Positions 18,671 to 27,526 of a DNA stretch of 34,710 bases are shown here, piece by piece (the stretch's first letter is position 1; each line of letters starts with the position of its first letter). This DNA is from an uncultured Flavobacteriales bacterium. Lineage in GTDB: Bacteria; Bacteroidota; Bacteroidia; Flavobacteriales_D; Crocinitomicaceae. The notes under the pieces were generated by a model. That model was given only the letters and a program-made list of their open reading frames with translations. It did no database searches and was not told the DNA's origin. Both the position numbers and the translations under genes were made by a program. The stretch covers positions 1 through 34,710 of the forward strand of contig CAJQPH010000040.1 of NCBI GenBank assembly GCA_905480165.1. The letters run 5' to 3'.

Positions 18671-19342
18671 ATGTCACAAGTCGTTACTCTTAAAGATGCT
18701 CAAATATTTCAAAAAGGAAATAAGGTGTTGTCCGATGTAAACTTTGAAATTGAGGAATCACAATTTGTCTATTTGATAGGTAAAACAGGAAGTGGTAAGA
18801 GTAGTTTATTAAAAACCATCTATGGCGAGCTAAAGCTAAATGAGGGCATTGGAACTGTTGATGACTTTGATTTAACTAAACTAAAAACGAAAGAAATTCC
18901 TTATTTGAGAAGAAAAATAGGGATTGTTTTTCAAGACTTTCAGCTCTTAATGGATAGGACAATAATCCAAAATCTTTATTTTGTGTTAAAAGCCACGGGT
19001 TGGAAAAAGAAAGAGGTCATTCACAACAGAGCTATGGAATGCCTGAAGCTCGTTGGCGTTGAAGATCAAGCGCAAAAGATGCCACACGAATTGTCTGGTG
19101 GAGAACAACAGCGGGTATCCATTGGCAGGTCTCTTTTGAACAATCCCAGGTTGATTTTGGCCGATGAGCCAACTGGAAATTTGGACCCTGAAACTTCCGA
19201 AGAAATCATGAATCTACTTATTTCCATTGCGAAAGAAGAAAAAACAGCGATTCTGATGGCTACCCATGACATGCACATTGTGAATAAATTTCCAAATCGA
19301 ATTGTAACTGTTAAAGACGGTTTAGTAACCGAAAATAGCTAG
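18671..19342 (+). CDS. ftsE: Cell-division ABC transporter ATPase FtsE
   Basis: This 223-residue ABC ATPase has Walker [10 protein letters not shown] (about 43-51), a Q-loop in VFQDFQLL, the signature LSGGEQQR, Walker B LILADEP and the H-loop in ATHDMH. The sequence matches Bacteroidota FtsE, including [12 protein letters not shown]-like context and GNLDPETS. With FtsX, FtsE activates peptidoglycan hydrolases at the division septum. No ftsX is adjacent, which is usual in this phylum. The start at ATG 18671 (MSQVV) is chosen over an in-frame ATG at 18665 and a TTG at 18650, because family members begin MSQ and the TTG falls in a likely promoter box (CAAATTTG, 18645-18652). Its stop codon shares the palindrome CTAG with the stop of ansA. 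Confidence 0.9.
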   Translation: MSQVVTLKDAQIFQKGNKVLSDVNFEIEESQFVYLIGKTGSGKSSLLKTIYGELKLNEGIGTVDDFDLTKLKTKEIPYLRRKIGIVFQDFQLLMDRTIIQNLYFVLKATGWKKKEVIHNRAMECLKLVGVEDQAQKMPHELSGGEQQRVSIGRSLLNNPRLILADEPTGNLDPETSEEIMNLLISIAKEEKTAILMATHDMHIVNKFPNRIVTVKDGLVTENS

Positions 19343-20358
19343 GTGATTTCACCCGCAATTGAAATAGAAAGCAACTCCTTCACTCGATCCAAGTCGTCAT
19401 AAGTACCCAATAAAAACATCAATTTTGTTATAGCTGCTTCAGTGGTCATATCGCGTCCGCTTACCACTCCTGCCTTATTGAAAAAAGAACTCGTTTTATA
19501 AGCACCTTGCTTTACTTCACCAGAACTACATTGAGTAATATTCAAAACAATGCCACCACTTTTAATAAAACTTGAAAGGTGTTTTTGAAAATCAAGATTT
19601 GAAGGCGCATTCCCTGATCCGAAAGATTCAATGACAATACCCTTGGTGCGATTGATAGTAAATAGCTCTTTGTAAATGGCAATATCAAATCCTGGGAAAA
19701 GCTTAATCAATGCAATATTACTTGACGCCTTCAATAAAAAAGTTGGCTTATCACTTTTTGTTCGCAACAAGGAGCCCCACTTATACTCTATATTCACACC
19801 AGCAATAGCAATTTCTGTATAATTTGGAGATTGAAAGGCTTCAAACTGATTAGAGCTTACTTTAGAGCTTCTATTTCCTCTGTATAATGAATACTCAAAA
19901 TAAACCGCAACCTCCTGAATGATTGATTCTCCATTAGAATCCTTTGCAGCAGCTATTTCAAGAGCTGTTATTAAGTTTTCTTTACCATCTGTTCTTATTA
20001 CACCAATTGGCAATTGTGAACCGGTAAATATGATTGGTTTTCTAAGGTCTTGAATCATAAAGCTTAATGCAGAAGCCGCAAAAGACATGGTGTCTGTACC
20101 ATGCAATATTACAAATCCATCAAAATGATTGTACTCCCTTTCAATCACCTTTGCTATTCTTGTCCAATCATTAGAACTCATTTCGGAGGAGTCAACAGGT
20201 GTTTTAAAGCTTTGAGTTGTAATGTCTATTTGCAGTCGATTTAACTCAGGTATATGTTCATATACGCTATTGAAATCAACACTCCCTAAATGACCTGATT
20301 CTGGATCTTTAATCATTCCGATCGTACCACCAGTATATAAAACTAAAACTTTACTCAT
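19339..20358 (-). CDS. ansA: Type I L-asparaginase, cytoplasmic
   Basis: This 339-residue enzyme hydrolyses asparagine to aspartate and ammonia. The two catalytic threonines are in YTGGTIG (Thr12) and HGTDTM (Thr88-Asp89), with Ser58 and Lys166 at the positions of the substrate-binding serine and catalytic lysine. There is no signal peptide, which fits the cytoplasmic low-affinity AnsA type rather than the periplasmic type II enzyme. The start overlaps the TatD gene stop by four bases (ATGA). It is the last gene of the galE operon. Its stop overlaps that of ftsE on the other strand. Confidence 0.93.
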   Translation of the reverse strand: MSKVLVLYTGGTIGMIKDPESGHLGSVDFNSVYEHIPELNRLQIDITTQSFKTPVDSSEMSSNDWTRIAKVIEREYNHFDGFVILHGTDTMSFAASALSFMIQDLRKPIIFTGSQLPIGVIRTDGKENLITALEIAAAKDSNGESIIQEVAVYFEYSLYRGNRSSKVSSNQFEAFQSPNYTEIAIAGVNIEYKWGSLLRTKSDKPTFLLKASSNIALIKLFPGFDIAIYKELFTINRTKGIVIESFGSGNAPSNLDFQKHLSSFIKSGGIVLNITQCSSGEVKQGAYKTSSFFNKAGVVSGRDMTTEAAITKLMFLLGTYDDLDRVKELLSISIAGEIT

Positions 20359-21137
20359 GATGTAAACTTTTGAATATTAAATAGTTCTTCTGCATTCAGG
20401 GTTGTCTTTTCGATAATTTCATTTTCTGAACATTCATATATTTCAGATAGCTTGGTCACCACATACGTCAGGTAAGAGCTCTCATTTCTTTTTCCGCGAA
20501 ATGGTCTTGGAGCCAGGTAAGGCGAATCCGTTTCCAACAAGATGTGTTCGAGGTCTATATTCTTAATCACATCGGGCAATTTAGACTTTTTATAGGTAAT
20601 TGTCCCACCAATACCCATTTTAAAACCTCCATATGAAAGAATGTGTTGGGCATCGTTTTCTGTCCCCGAGAAACAATGGAAAACTCCACTTAAATCACAG
20701 TCGTTTTCCTGGTCTAGGACCTGAAAGATTTCAGGGAAGGAATCTCTTGCGTGTATTACTATGGGCAATTTGAGTTCTTTTGCCCACTGAATTTGTTTAC
20801 GAAAAGAATCCATCTGCTCTTGGACATATGTTTTGTCCCAGTACAAATCAATTCCAATTTCTCCCACAGCGATATACTGTTCTTTTGAGTTGAACAATTC
20901 AATCCTGATTTTTTCTAAAGTGTTTGAATAGCCGGCATCAATAGAGCAAGGATGAAGACCCATCATAGGAATACAATTCTTATGGCTTTCACAAAGATCA
21001 ATCATGGGTCCTATTGAATCAAGATCAATATTGGGCAAAAGAAGGTACTTTACTCCTTTTTTCTCTGCTCGATCAACAACTTCCTCTCGGTCTTCATCAA
21101 ATTTTGAACTGTAAATATGTGCGTGAGTATCTATCAT
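20355..21137 (-). CDS. TatD-family metal-dependent DNase/hydrolase
   Basis: This is a 260-residue TIM-barrel amidohydrolase. All expected metal ligands are visible: His5 and His7 in DTHAH, Glu93 in VGEIGID, His129 in VIHARDS, His154 in FHCFSGT and Asp204 in LLETDSPYLAP. Family members are 3'-5' exonucleases or processing nucleases with broad quality-control roles. It is preceded by the small barrel gene (two bases apart) and overlaps ansA by four bases. Confidence 0.93.
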   Translation of the reverse strand: MIDTHAHIYSSKFDEDREEVVDRAEKKGVKYLLLPNIDLDSIGPMIDLCESHKNCIPMMGLHPCSIDAGYSNTLEKIRIELFNSKEQYIAVGEIGIDLYWDKTYVQEQMDSFRKQIQWAKELKLPIVIHARDSFPEIFQVLDQENDCDLSGVFHCFSGTENDAQHILSYGGFKMGIGGTITYKKSKLPDVIKNIDLEHILLETDSPYLAPRPFRGKRNESSYLTYVVTKLSEIYECSENEIIEKTTLNAEELFNIQKFTS

Positions 21138-21139
21138 TT

Positions 21140-21862
21140 CTAAAACAAAGATAAACTCAGCCCAATTTGGAATGGGCGCAACTGAACACTTTGTTCAGAC
21201 GGAAATAAACTCAGAGGATTAAATATTCCAATTAGTGACCAATTTCGGATACCAAATCTGCAATACACTGCAGTGTATAACCACCTCATATCTTGCATTC
21301 TGTCTTCAGAATATTGCTCTTGTTCATCCTCCCAAAACTTTGTTTTGGAAAATATGGTCGGCTGAATTCCTAATCTCGCTCCCAAAATGAACTTGACGTG
21401 TTTCCACCCTAAAGACTTAAACCTTAATTCAAAAGGGATATAAAATTGATGTATGGTTAGCCGTGAATAAATCAAACTGTCATTTGGGCTGGGCAATTCC
21501 GTATCAACGGATTGGTGTTGCGTATTAAAAAAAACCCTTTCAAGAGAATGGTTAAGGTATGAATAGCCTAATCCTAAACCAAAGGTGACCCGTTCAGTCG
21601 ATTGAATTTGAATGTCTTTGTTGAGACTAAAATGATAACCAATAGAGTTCCATTTGTTTTGAAAAGGATTGATGTCTCCCAGCCATGTATTGTAAGTGGC
21701 ATCAATAATAAATCGATTATATTTTCTGTAATCGGCATCCTTAATCGGACGGTTTCCATTAAAATACCAAAACAAACCGGGTCTATTTCGAGAAACCAAA
21801 TTATCTTCTTTTTGGCCGAACAAAAGACATGGGAACAACAAAAAGATTAAAATAAGTCTCAT
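21140..21862 (-). CDS. Predicted small outer-membrane beta-barrel protein (240 aa)
   Basis: I place the start at ATG 21862 because it makes a four-base ATGA overlap with the galE stop and leaves a clean signal peptide (MRLILIFLLF... cleavage at LFGQ, about residue 16). A longer reading from 21889 would push a charged extension in front of the leader. The mature part alternates hydrophobic and polar residues, has motifs such as GLGLGYSYL and GARLGI, and ends QIGLSLSLF with a terminal Phe. This fits an eight- to ten-stranded barrel of the general PorT/OmpA-like kind. No ligand-binding or enzymatic motif is seen. Confidence 0.75.
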   Translation of the reverse strand: MRLILIFLLFPCLLFGQKEDNLVSRNRPGLFWYFNGNRPIKDADYRKYNRFIIDATYNTWLGDINPFQNKWNSIGYHFSLNKDIQIQSTERVTFGLGLGYSYLNHSLERVFFNTQHQSVDTELPSPNDSLIYSRLTIHQFYIPFELRFKSLGWKHVKFILGARLGIQPTIFSKTKFWEDEQEQYSEDRMQDMRWLYTAVYCRFGIRNWSLIGIFNPLSLFPSEQSVQLRPFQIGLSLSLF

Positions 21863-22884
21863 TGTATATTTCTTATTGATTTTTCCCATTTCCAGGCATC
21901 ACGAACCCCATCATTGATATCTCTTGTTGCCTTCCACCCTAATAAAGAATAAGCATAATCTACATTTGCATAAATTTCAATCACATCTCCAGAACGCTTA
22001 GGACCAAATGTATAATTCAGTTTCATATTGTTTTCTTCTTCAAAAGCATGTACAAGTTCTAAAACACTAGTTCCTTTTCCCGTTCCTACATTTACAACTT
22101 CATGACAACCATCCTTTAGAGATAGCAAATGATCTATGGCTTTGACATGTGCTTCTGCGAGATCCACGACGTGAATATAGTCTCTAATACAAGTTCCATC
22201 TAAAGTTGGATAATCCTTGCCAAAAATTACAATTTTTTCATGTATTCCAGCCGCTGTTTGCGTAATAAATGGAAGCAAATTATTGGGTTTTCCTACTGGG
22301 AGCTCCCCAATTAATGCTGATTGATGCGCTCCAATCGGATTAAAATACCTCAAGCTCATCATTCTTAATTGTTTATTGGAAATAAACAAGTCATCAATAA
22401 TTTGTTCCCCCAGCCATTTTGTATAGCCGTATGGAGAAGTCGGAATGGATTTGGCCGTGTTTTCATTGACCTCTTTTAAACCCATTGGTTCACCATAAAC
22501 CGTGCATGATGAAGAAAAAACAAAAGGAACCTCTGGATTTTGCTTTAATACATTTAGCACAGATACCAATCCGGAAATATTATTCGAATAATACTTTAGT
22601 GGATTCTCTACCGATTCACCAACAGCTTTATATGCCGCAAAATGAATTACCCCCGATATGGAATAAGTTTTAAATATTTCCTCTAGTCTATTTTGGTCGC
22701 AGACATCACAAACAACATGTGTTGGTTCATATCCGATTATTTGGGTAAGACGTTTTAATACAGATGAATCCGAATTTCGATAATCATCCAAGATAACCGG
22801 GTCATAACCAGACTTTACCAACTCGACCACGGTATGAGACCCAATATAACCTGCTCCTCCTGTGACTAAGACCTTTTTCGACAT
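21859..22884 (-). CDS. galE: UDP-glucose 4-epimerase
   Basis: GalE interconverts UDP-glucose and UDP-galactose (or the N-acetyl forms) with bound NAD. This 341-residue extended SDR protein shows the NAD loop TGGAGYIGSH (8-17), the catalytic serine region FSSSCTVYGE (123-132), YxxxK at Tyr152-Lys156, and RYFNPIGAH (179-187). All are standard for the family. It heads an operon with the barrel protein, TatD and AnsA. A perfect -7 box stops four bases before its ATG. No surface-polysaccharide cluster is nearby, so a general supply of galactose units is the safest reading. Confidence 0.95.
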   Translation of the reverse strand: MSKKVLVTGGAGYIGSHTVVELVKSGYDPVILDDYRNSDSSVLKRLTQIIGYEPTHVVCDVCDQNRLEEIFKTYSISGVIHFAAYKAVGESVENPLKYYSNNISGLVSVLNVLKQNPEVPFVFSSSCTVYGEPMGLKEVNENTAKSIPTSPYGYTKWLGEQIIDDLFISNKQLRMMSLRYFNPIGAHQSALIGELPVGKPNNLLPFITQTAAGIHEKIVIFGKDYPTLDGTCIRDYIHVVDLAEAHVKAIDHLLSLKDGCHEVVNVGTGKGTSVLELVHAFEEENNMKLNYTFGPKRSGDVIEIYANVDYAYSLLGWKATRDINDGVRDAWKWEKSIRNIQ

Positions 22885-22888
22885 GTAT

Positions 22889-22896
22889 CAAAGGTA
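22889..22896 (-). promoter_or_regulatory. -7 box abutting the galE start
   Basis: The minus strand reads TACCTTTG, ATAC, ATG. This is a perfect TAnnTTTG with four bases to the start codon. There is no TTG at the -33 spacing. The predicted message would be leaderless or nearly so. Confidence 0.5.
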
Positions 22897-22908
22897 GAGA
22901 AATTCAAC

Positions 22909-22916
22909 TATTTTTA
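22909..22916 (+). promoter_or_regulatory. Possible -7 box for the 43-aa peptide gene
   Basis: TATTTTTA matches TAnnTTTG in seven of eight positions and ends four bases before the GTG at 22921, in the same geometry as galE on the opposite strand. It is weak evidence on its own, since the region is T-rich. Confidence 0.25.
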
Positions 22917-22920
22917 TGGT

Positions 22921-23052
22921 GTGAAAGAAAATGAATTTAATTTCAAATCAAGACTTCCGAAACGGGCTTCACGACTCACCTTGTTGCGCTTAGTTATTTA
23001 TGCTATTATATCTGTCGGTTTATTGATTTATGTTTATCGGTATTATTTTTGA
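22921..23052 (+). CDS. Small basic single-span membrane peptide (43 aa)
   Basis: The frame from GTG 22921 to TGA 23050-23052 encodes 43 residues. The N-terminal half is basic and polar (KSRLPKRASRLTLLR), and the C-terminal half is one hydrophobic helix ending YVYRYYF. The positive-inside rule puts the N-terminus in the cytoplasm. The frame fills the gap between the divergent galE and the DUF2141 gene, ends 17 bases before the latter and lies on the same strand. No in-frame ATG exists. The coherent charge/hydrophobic layout argues for a real gene, but length and start codon leave doubt. Function unknown. Confidence 0.5.
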   Translation: MKENEFNFKSRLPKRASRLTLLRLVIYAIISVGLLIYVYRYYF

Positions 23053-23069
23053 TAGTTAAAAGTTAACAA

Positions 23070-23474
23070 ATGATTAAACTACTTGTGTATTTATTGATGG
23101 CTGGAAGCTCTAACATATCAGATTTAAATCTGGTAATCAAAGGTGTTGATGACATTAAAGGGTCTATGTATATTGCTGTTTTTGACAATGAGGAATCGTT
23201 TCCTGATTTTGGCAAACAACTGGTGGAAAAGGTTTTGCCTGTCGATGCAAAAACGCTCAACTTTACCTTTAAGAATTTGCCCAATGATGATTATGCTGTT
23301 GCCATATTTCACGATAAAAACAACAATGGTGTGCTTGATAAAAATGCATTTGGATTTCCTCTTGAACCCTATGGTTTTTCAAGAAACGCAAGAGCTAGGT
23401 TTAGTGCGCCTGCATTTAATGATGCTAAAATTGAGCTAAACGGGGATGAAACGATTGAAATTCAGATTCAATAA
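23070..23474 (+). CDS. DUF2141 family protein
   Basis: This 134-residue protein has a short hydrophobic N-terminus (MIKLLVYLLMAG), which may be a weak export signal. The DUF2141 signature is clear in the second half: VAIFHDKNNNGVLDKNAFGFPLEPYGFS, where the D-x-N-x-N-G-x-x-D part resembles a calcium-binding loop. Members are small envelope proteins of unknown function found across Bacteroidota and Proteobacteria. It follows the 43-residue peptide gene and converges on the biotin carrier gene, with only seven bases between the two stops. Confidence 0.85.
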   Translation: MIKLLVYLLMAGSSNISDLNLVIKGVDDIKGSMYIAVFDNEESFPDFGKQLVEKVLPVDAKTLNFTFKNLPNDDYAVAIFHDKNNNGVLDKNAFGFPLEPYGFSRNARARFSAPAFNDAKIELNGDETIEIQIQ

Positions 23475-23481
23475 TATTTAT

Positions 23482-23952
23482 TTACTCAAATTCAATAAGT
23501 ACCTCCCCTTTATCGACAACTTGCTGTTCTGAAATGAAGATTTCTTTAACCACTCCTTCCCCATCAGACTTTAAGATGTTTTCCATTTTCATTGCTTCCA
23601 AGGACAAGAGTGAATCTCCAATATTGATTTGATCTCCGATTTTCACCATAATTTTAAGCACTCTTCCCGGCATCGGAGAAGATAACTCTTTGAGTTTTTT
23701 CACCTTTTTCTTGTCTAGCCCCATTTGAGAAATAAGGTCCAGAAGAGCGTATTTTCGTTTTACCTCAAAAACTCTATGATTCAATTTTAATTTTAGCTTG
23801 TGGTCTTCTAAATTTTGTTCTAAAACTTCCCCATTAAAGGTTTCGCCATTGAATGAAACAACAAAATAATCTCTATCCAACCATTCTACTTTGGCATTCC
23901 CATTTGGGGTCTGAACCTCTCCATCAATTAAAAACACATTATTATCTGACAT
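23482..23952 (-). CDS. Biotin carrier subunit of an acyl-CoA carboxylase
   Basis: This 156-residue protein has a C-terminal biotinyl domain (about 88-156) with the biotinylation motif LEAMKMEN and Lys122 as the acceptor, plus SSPMPGRV (91-98), typical of biotin carriers. The N-terminal 85 residues have a short-stranded layout like the region before the biotin domain in propionyl-CoA carboxylase alpha chains. It is too short to include a biotin carboxylase, so this is a separate gamma-type carrier. It could serve the carboxyltransferase at 9083-10624. Its gene lies 19 bases after ileS and is probably co-transcribed with it. Confidence 0.9.
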   Translation of the reverse strand: MSDNNVFLIDGEVQTPNGNAKVEWLDRDYFVVSFNGETFNGEVLEQNLEDHKLKLKLNHRVFEVKRKYALLDLISQMGLDKKKVKKLKELSSPMPGRVLKIMVKIGDQINIGDSLLSLEAMKMENILKSDGEGVVKEIFISEQQVVDKGEVLIEFE

Positions 23953-23971
23953 AATACAAAGTTATTATTTC

Positions 23972-26900
23972 TTAGTCTACTTTAGAAAGGCTGAATTTAA
24001 TGTCATTTTCCGCCTCAATAGTTTCGGTAAAATAGTCATTGAAAATCTCCTTAAAAACAATAGTATTGGCCAAAACCTCATCTGAAATGTATTTCTGATT
24101 ATCTTCGATAGCCCTTCGAATAGATTCAGAGGACTCTATACTGATGGCAATTCGGTCGGTAACATCAAACCCTTTTTCTTTTCGCGAATTTTGAACTCTA
24201 TTGACAACTTCACGAGCAATCCCTTCTGATTTGAGACCTTCTGAAATAGAAATATCTAGGGCTACAGTAAGACCGTCTTCACTTGAAACAAGCCATCCAG
24301 GGATGTCTTTCGTGTTAATTACAAAGTCATTTAAATCCAACACCACCATATCACCATTGACTTCTCCAGTCCACTCTCCCGTCGCTTCAAGTGATGATAT
24401 ATCATCTGAAGACCATCCCGAAATAAGTGAGGCAAGGGCTTTCATATGTTTACCATATTTGGGTCCTATCGTTTTAAAATTCGGCTTGATGCTTTTGACC
24501 AGGATGTCGTTGTCCTCTGTAATAATCTCTAGCTCCTTTACATTGACTTCTGAAAGGATTAGATCTCTCACATGATTTAAGTGACTCACCGTGTCCTGAT
24601 GAAGAACAGGAACCATTATTTTTTGTAATGGCTGTCTGACACGAATACGCTCTTTTTTCCTTAACCCCAAAACTAAGGAACAACAACGTTGGGCCAAATC
24701 CATCTGAGACTCCAAAGTCTTCTGAACTACCTTTGAATCCGAAATTGGGAAATCTACAAGATGAACTGAAGCCAATGTTGATTTTTGAGACCCTTGGTTT
24801 AAATCTAAATATAGCCGATCCATAAAGAAAGGTGCGATAGGAGATGCAACAATTGAAATGGTCTCAAGACAAGTATATAAAGTTTGATATGCAGCAACTT
24901 TATCTCTTGGGTCATCATTTTTCCAAAATCTTCTTCTGCAAAGTCGAACATACCAATTAGAAAGCTGCTCCGTTACGAATTCTTGTATCGCCCTACCCGC
25001 TTTGGTTGGCTCGTAAAAAGAATAACTGTCGTCTACCTGTTGAACCAATGAATTTAGTTTTGATAAAACCCAGCGATCAATTTCTGGTCTTTCATTAAGT
25101 GGGATTTCTTCCTGAGAATAGTCAAATTTGTCGACATTTGCGTATAAAGAAAAGAAGGAGTATGTATTGTATAGCGTGCCAAAAAACTTGCGCTGAACCT
25201 CAACAATGCCCTCGAGATCAAACTTCAGGTTATCCCATGGCTGCGCATTTGTAATCATATACCAACGCGTAGCATCTGGACCATATTTTTCAAGTGTTTC
25301 GAATGGGTCAACACCATTGCCTAATCGTTTTGACATCTTTTGACCATTCTTGTCCAGGACCAAACCATTTGAGACTACATTTTTATAGGCCACTTTTCCA
25401 AATACCATTGTTGATATGGCATGAAGCGTATAAAACCAACCACGGGTTTGATCAACACCCTCTGCTATAAAATCGGCAGGATATGATGTATTGTTCTCTA
25501 TTTTCTCTTTGTTTTCGAATGGGTAATGCCACTGTGCATAAGGCATAGAACCCGAGTCAAACCAAACATCCATAAGGTCTGATTCACGATGCATGGGTTT
25601 TCCGGAGTCCGAAACTAAAACTATAATATCAACAATATGCTTATGCAAATCAACTTTATCGTAATTGTCTTCGCTCATGTCTCCTGGCGTGAAATCAGCA
25701 AGTGGATTCTCCGACATCAAACCTGCTTCTAGCGATAATTGACATTCATTCTTTAATTTTTCTACCGAACTGATGCACTTTTGTTCAAGGCCATCCTCTG
25801 TTCTCCAAATTGGAATTGGAATCCCCCAATACCTCGATCTAGAAAGATTCCAATCGTTCGCATTTTCCAACCACTTTCCAAAACGCCCAGAACCAGTAGA
25901 TTTTGGTTTCCAGTTTATGGTATTGTTTAATGCGACCATATTTTCTTTGTGCTCAGTAACACGAATAAACCATGAGTCTAAAGGATAATATAGAATTGGT
26001 TTGTCTGTTCTCCAACAATGCGGATAGCTATGCTCATACTTTTCAACTTTGAAGGCCTTATTGTCTTCTTTTAGTTTTACTGCAATGAGAACATCTACCG
26101 ATTTTTCTGGCACCTCACCCGCAGAATAATATTCGTTTTTGACATACATTCCAGCAAAATCAGACACTTCTTTTCTAAATCGGCCTTGTAAATCAACCAA
26201 AGGGACCAAGTTGTCTTGATCATCTCTTACTAGCATTGGTGGGACTCCTGCTTCTTTAGCCACTTTCGCATCATCTGCCCCAAAAGTAGGAGCCGTATGC
26301 ACAATTCCTGTTCCATCCTCTGTGGTAACAAAATCACCAGAAATAACTTGAAAGGCATTTTCAGGGTTTTCAGCTGGCAAGCAGTAATCTAGCAATTGCT
26401 CATATCGCAAACCAACCAAATCTTTACCTATACAAGTTTCACCTACGAAATAAGGAATCTTCTTATCCCCTTGCTGATAGGCATCTAATTCATTGATGTC
26501 TTCTGTTTCAAAAAACCCTTTTGAAAACTGATACCCCACCAAGTTTTTGGCAAGTACTACATTTGTCTTTTTAAAAGTATACTGATTGAATGTTATTACG
26601 CAGACGTATTCAATTTTTTCGCCCACAGTTAAAGCTGTGTTGGAAGGTAATGTCCATGGAGTTGTGGTCCATGCCAATAAATACAGGGATCCATCAACAT
26701 CGAAAGGAGTCTTTGCTGATTCAATTACTTTAAATTGCGCAACGGCCGAGGTATCTTTGACATCTTTATAGCATCCAGGTTGATTAATCTCATGAGAGGA
26801 AAGCCCTGTCCCTGCTTTTGGTGAATAAGGTTGAATCGTATATCCTTTGTACAATAAATCTTTGCGATACAACTCAGAAATAAGCCACCAAACAGACTCC

Positions 26901-27373
26901 ATGTACTTCGACTTATACGTCACATATGGATCTTCCATGTCTACCCAATACCCCATTTTTTTGGTTAGATCATTCCAAACATCCGTATACTTCATTACTG
27001 CTTTTTTACAAGCCGTATTGTATTCATCTACGGTGATTTTTTTTCCAATATCTTCTTTGGTTATTCCCAACTCTTTTTCCACTCCAAGCTCCACGGGAAG
27101 ACCATGCGTATCCCATCCTGCTTTTCTCTTTACATGATATCCTTTGAGGGTTTTGAAACGACAGAAGATATCCTTAATCGAACGAGCCATGACATGATGA
27201 ATGCCTGGCATTCCATTAGCTGAAGGTGGACCTTCGAAAAAAACATAAGGCTTGGCATTTTCTCGTGAAGACATCGATACTTCAAATATAGATTCACGAT
27301 CCCATCCGTCCTGAATCTCTCGTGAGATCTTCGGAAGATTTAGCCCTTTGTATTCAGGATACTTTTTACTCAT
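23972..27373 (-). CDS. ileS: Isoleucyl-tRNA synthetase, type 2, with altered GxHH signature
   Basis: This class I synthetase of 1133 residues, counted from ATG 27373, charges tRNA-Ile. A TTG two codons earlier is less likely. The catalytic signature normally read as HxGH appears within ANGMPGIHHVMAR as Gly57-Ile58-His59-His60. KMSKR is intact at 679-683. The CP1 editing domain carries the threonine-rich WTTTPWTLPSNTAL (about 235-248) and the DGTGIVHTAPTFGADD motif (353-368). SRSRYWGIPIP (511-521), WFDSGSMPYAQW (604-615) and DQTRGWFY (641-648) are also standard. Length and C-terminal region fit IleRS2, the eukaryote-like type found in many bacteria and linked to mupirocin tolerance. No second ileS is in the window. 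The biotin carrier gene follows. Confidence 0.97.
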   Translation of the reverse strand: MSKKYPEYKGLNLPKISREIQDGWDRESIFEVSMSSRENAKPYVFFEGPPSANGMPGIHHVMARSIKDIFCRFKTLKGYHVKRKAGWDTHGLPVELGVEKELGITKEDIGKKITVDEYNTACKKAVMKYTDVWNDLTKKMGYWVDMEDPYVTYKSKYMESVWWLISELYRKDLLYKGYTIQPYSPKAGTGLSSHEINQPGCYKDVKDTSAVAQFKVIESAKTPFDVDGSLYLLAWTTTPWTLPSNTALTVGEKIEYVCVITFNQYTFKKTNVVLAKNLVGYQFSKGFFETEDINELDAYQQGDKKIPYFVGETCIGKDLVGLRYEQLLDYCLPAENPENAFQVISGDFVTTEDGTGIVHTAPTFGADDAKVAKEAGVPPMLVRDDQDNLVPLVDLQGRFRKEVSDFAGMYVKNEYYSAGEVPEKSVDVLIAVKLKEDNKAFKVEKYEHSYPHCWRTDKPILYYPLDSWFIRVTEHKENMVALNNTINWKPKSTGSGRFGKWLENANDWNLSRSRYWGIPIPIWRTEDGLEQKCISSVEKLKNECQLSLEAGLMSENPLADFTPGDMSEDNYDKVDLHKHIVDIIVLVSDSGKPMHRESDLMDVWFDSGSMPYAQWHYPFENKEKIENNTSYPADFIAEGVDQTRGWFYTLHAISTMVFGKVAYKNVVSNGLVLDKNGQKMSKRLGNGVDPFETLEKYGPDATRWYMITNAQPWDNLKFDLEGIVEVQRKFFGTLYNTYSFFSLYANVDKFDYSQEEIPLNERPEIDRWVLSKLNSLVQQVDDSYSFYEPTKAGRAIQEFVTEQLSNWYVRLCRRRFWKNDDPRDKVAAYQTLYTCLETISIVASPIAPFFMDRLYLDLNQGSQKSTLASVHLVDFPISDSKVVQKTLESQMDLAQRCCSLVLGLRKKERIRVRQPLQKIMVPVLHQDTVSHLNHVRDLILSEVNVKELEIITEDNDILVKSIKPNFKTIGPKYGKHMKALASLISGWSSDDISSLEATGEWTGEVNGDMVVLDLNDFVINTKDIPGWLVSSEDGLTVALDISISEGLKSEGIAREVVNRVQNSRKEKGFDVTDRIAISIESSESIRRAIEDNQKYISDEVLANTIVFKEIFNDYFTETIEAENDIKFSLSKVD

Positions 27374-27473
27374 TGTCAATTCTTTAAAGAAGGTGTAAAA
27401 TTAGGAAGATTCATTGAATTATGGTAGAAGTATCAATTGAATTCATTCTTGAAGCAAATTGAATTTTATGAAA

Positions 27474-27504
27474 CAAAAAAAGAGGCTTAAAATAAAGCCT
27501 CTTT
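27474..27504 (-). terminator. Rho-independent terminator
   Basis: A perfect 10-base-pair stem (27479-27488 with 27495-27504, AAAGAGGCTT) encloses a six-base loop. On the minus strand it is followed by a run of T, so it terminates the small secreted protein gene that ends at 27527 and insulates ileS. The remaining 27374-27473 contains only a possible weak -7 box (TAATTTTA on the minus strand, 27396-27403) for ileS. Confidence 0.85.
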
Positions 27505-27526
27505 GATTTATTGAATTTTAATTCTT

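Noticed and set aside
24201-24575. Open frame of 124 codons on the plus strand inside ileS
   Set aside because: The serine- and isoleucine-rich translation is what antisense reading of a coding region gives. The minus-strand gene is certain.
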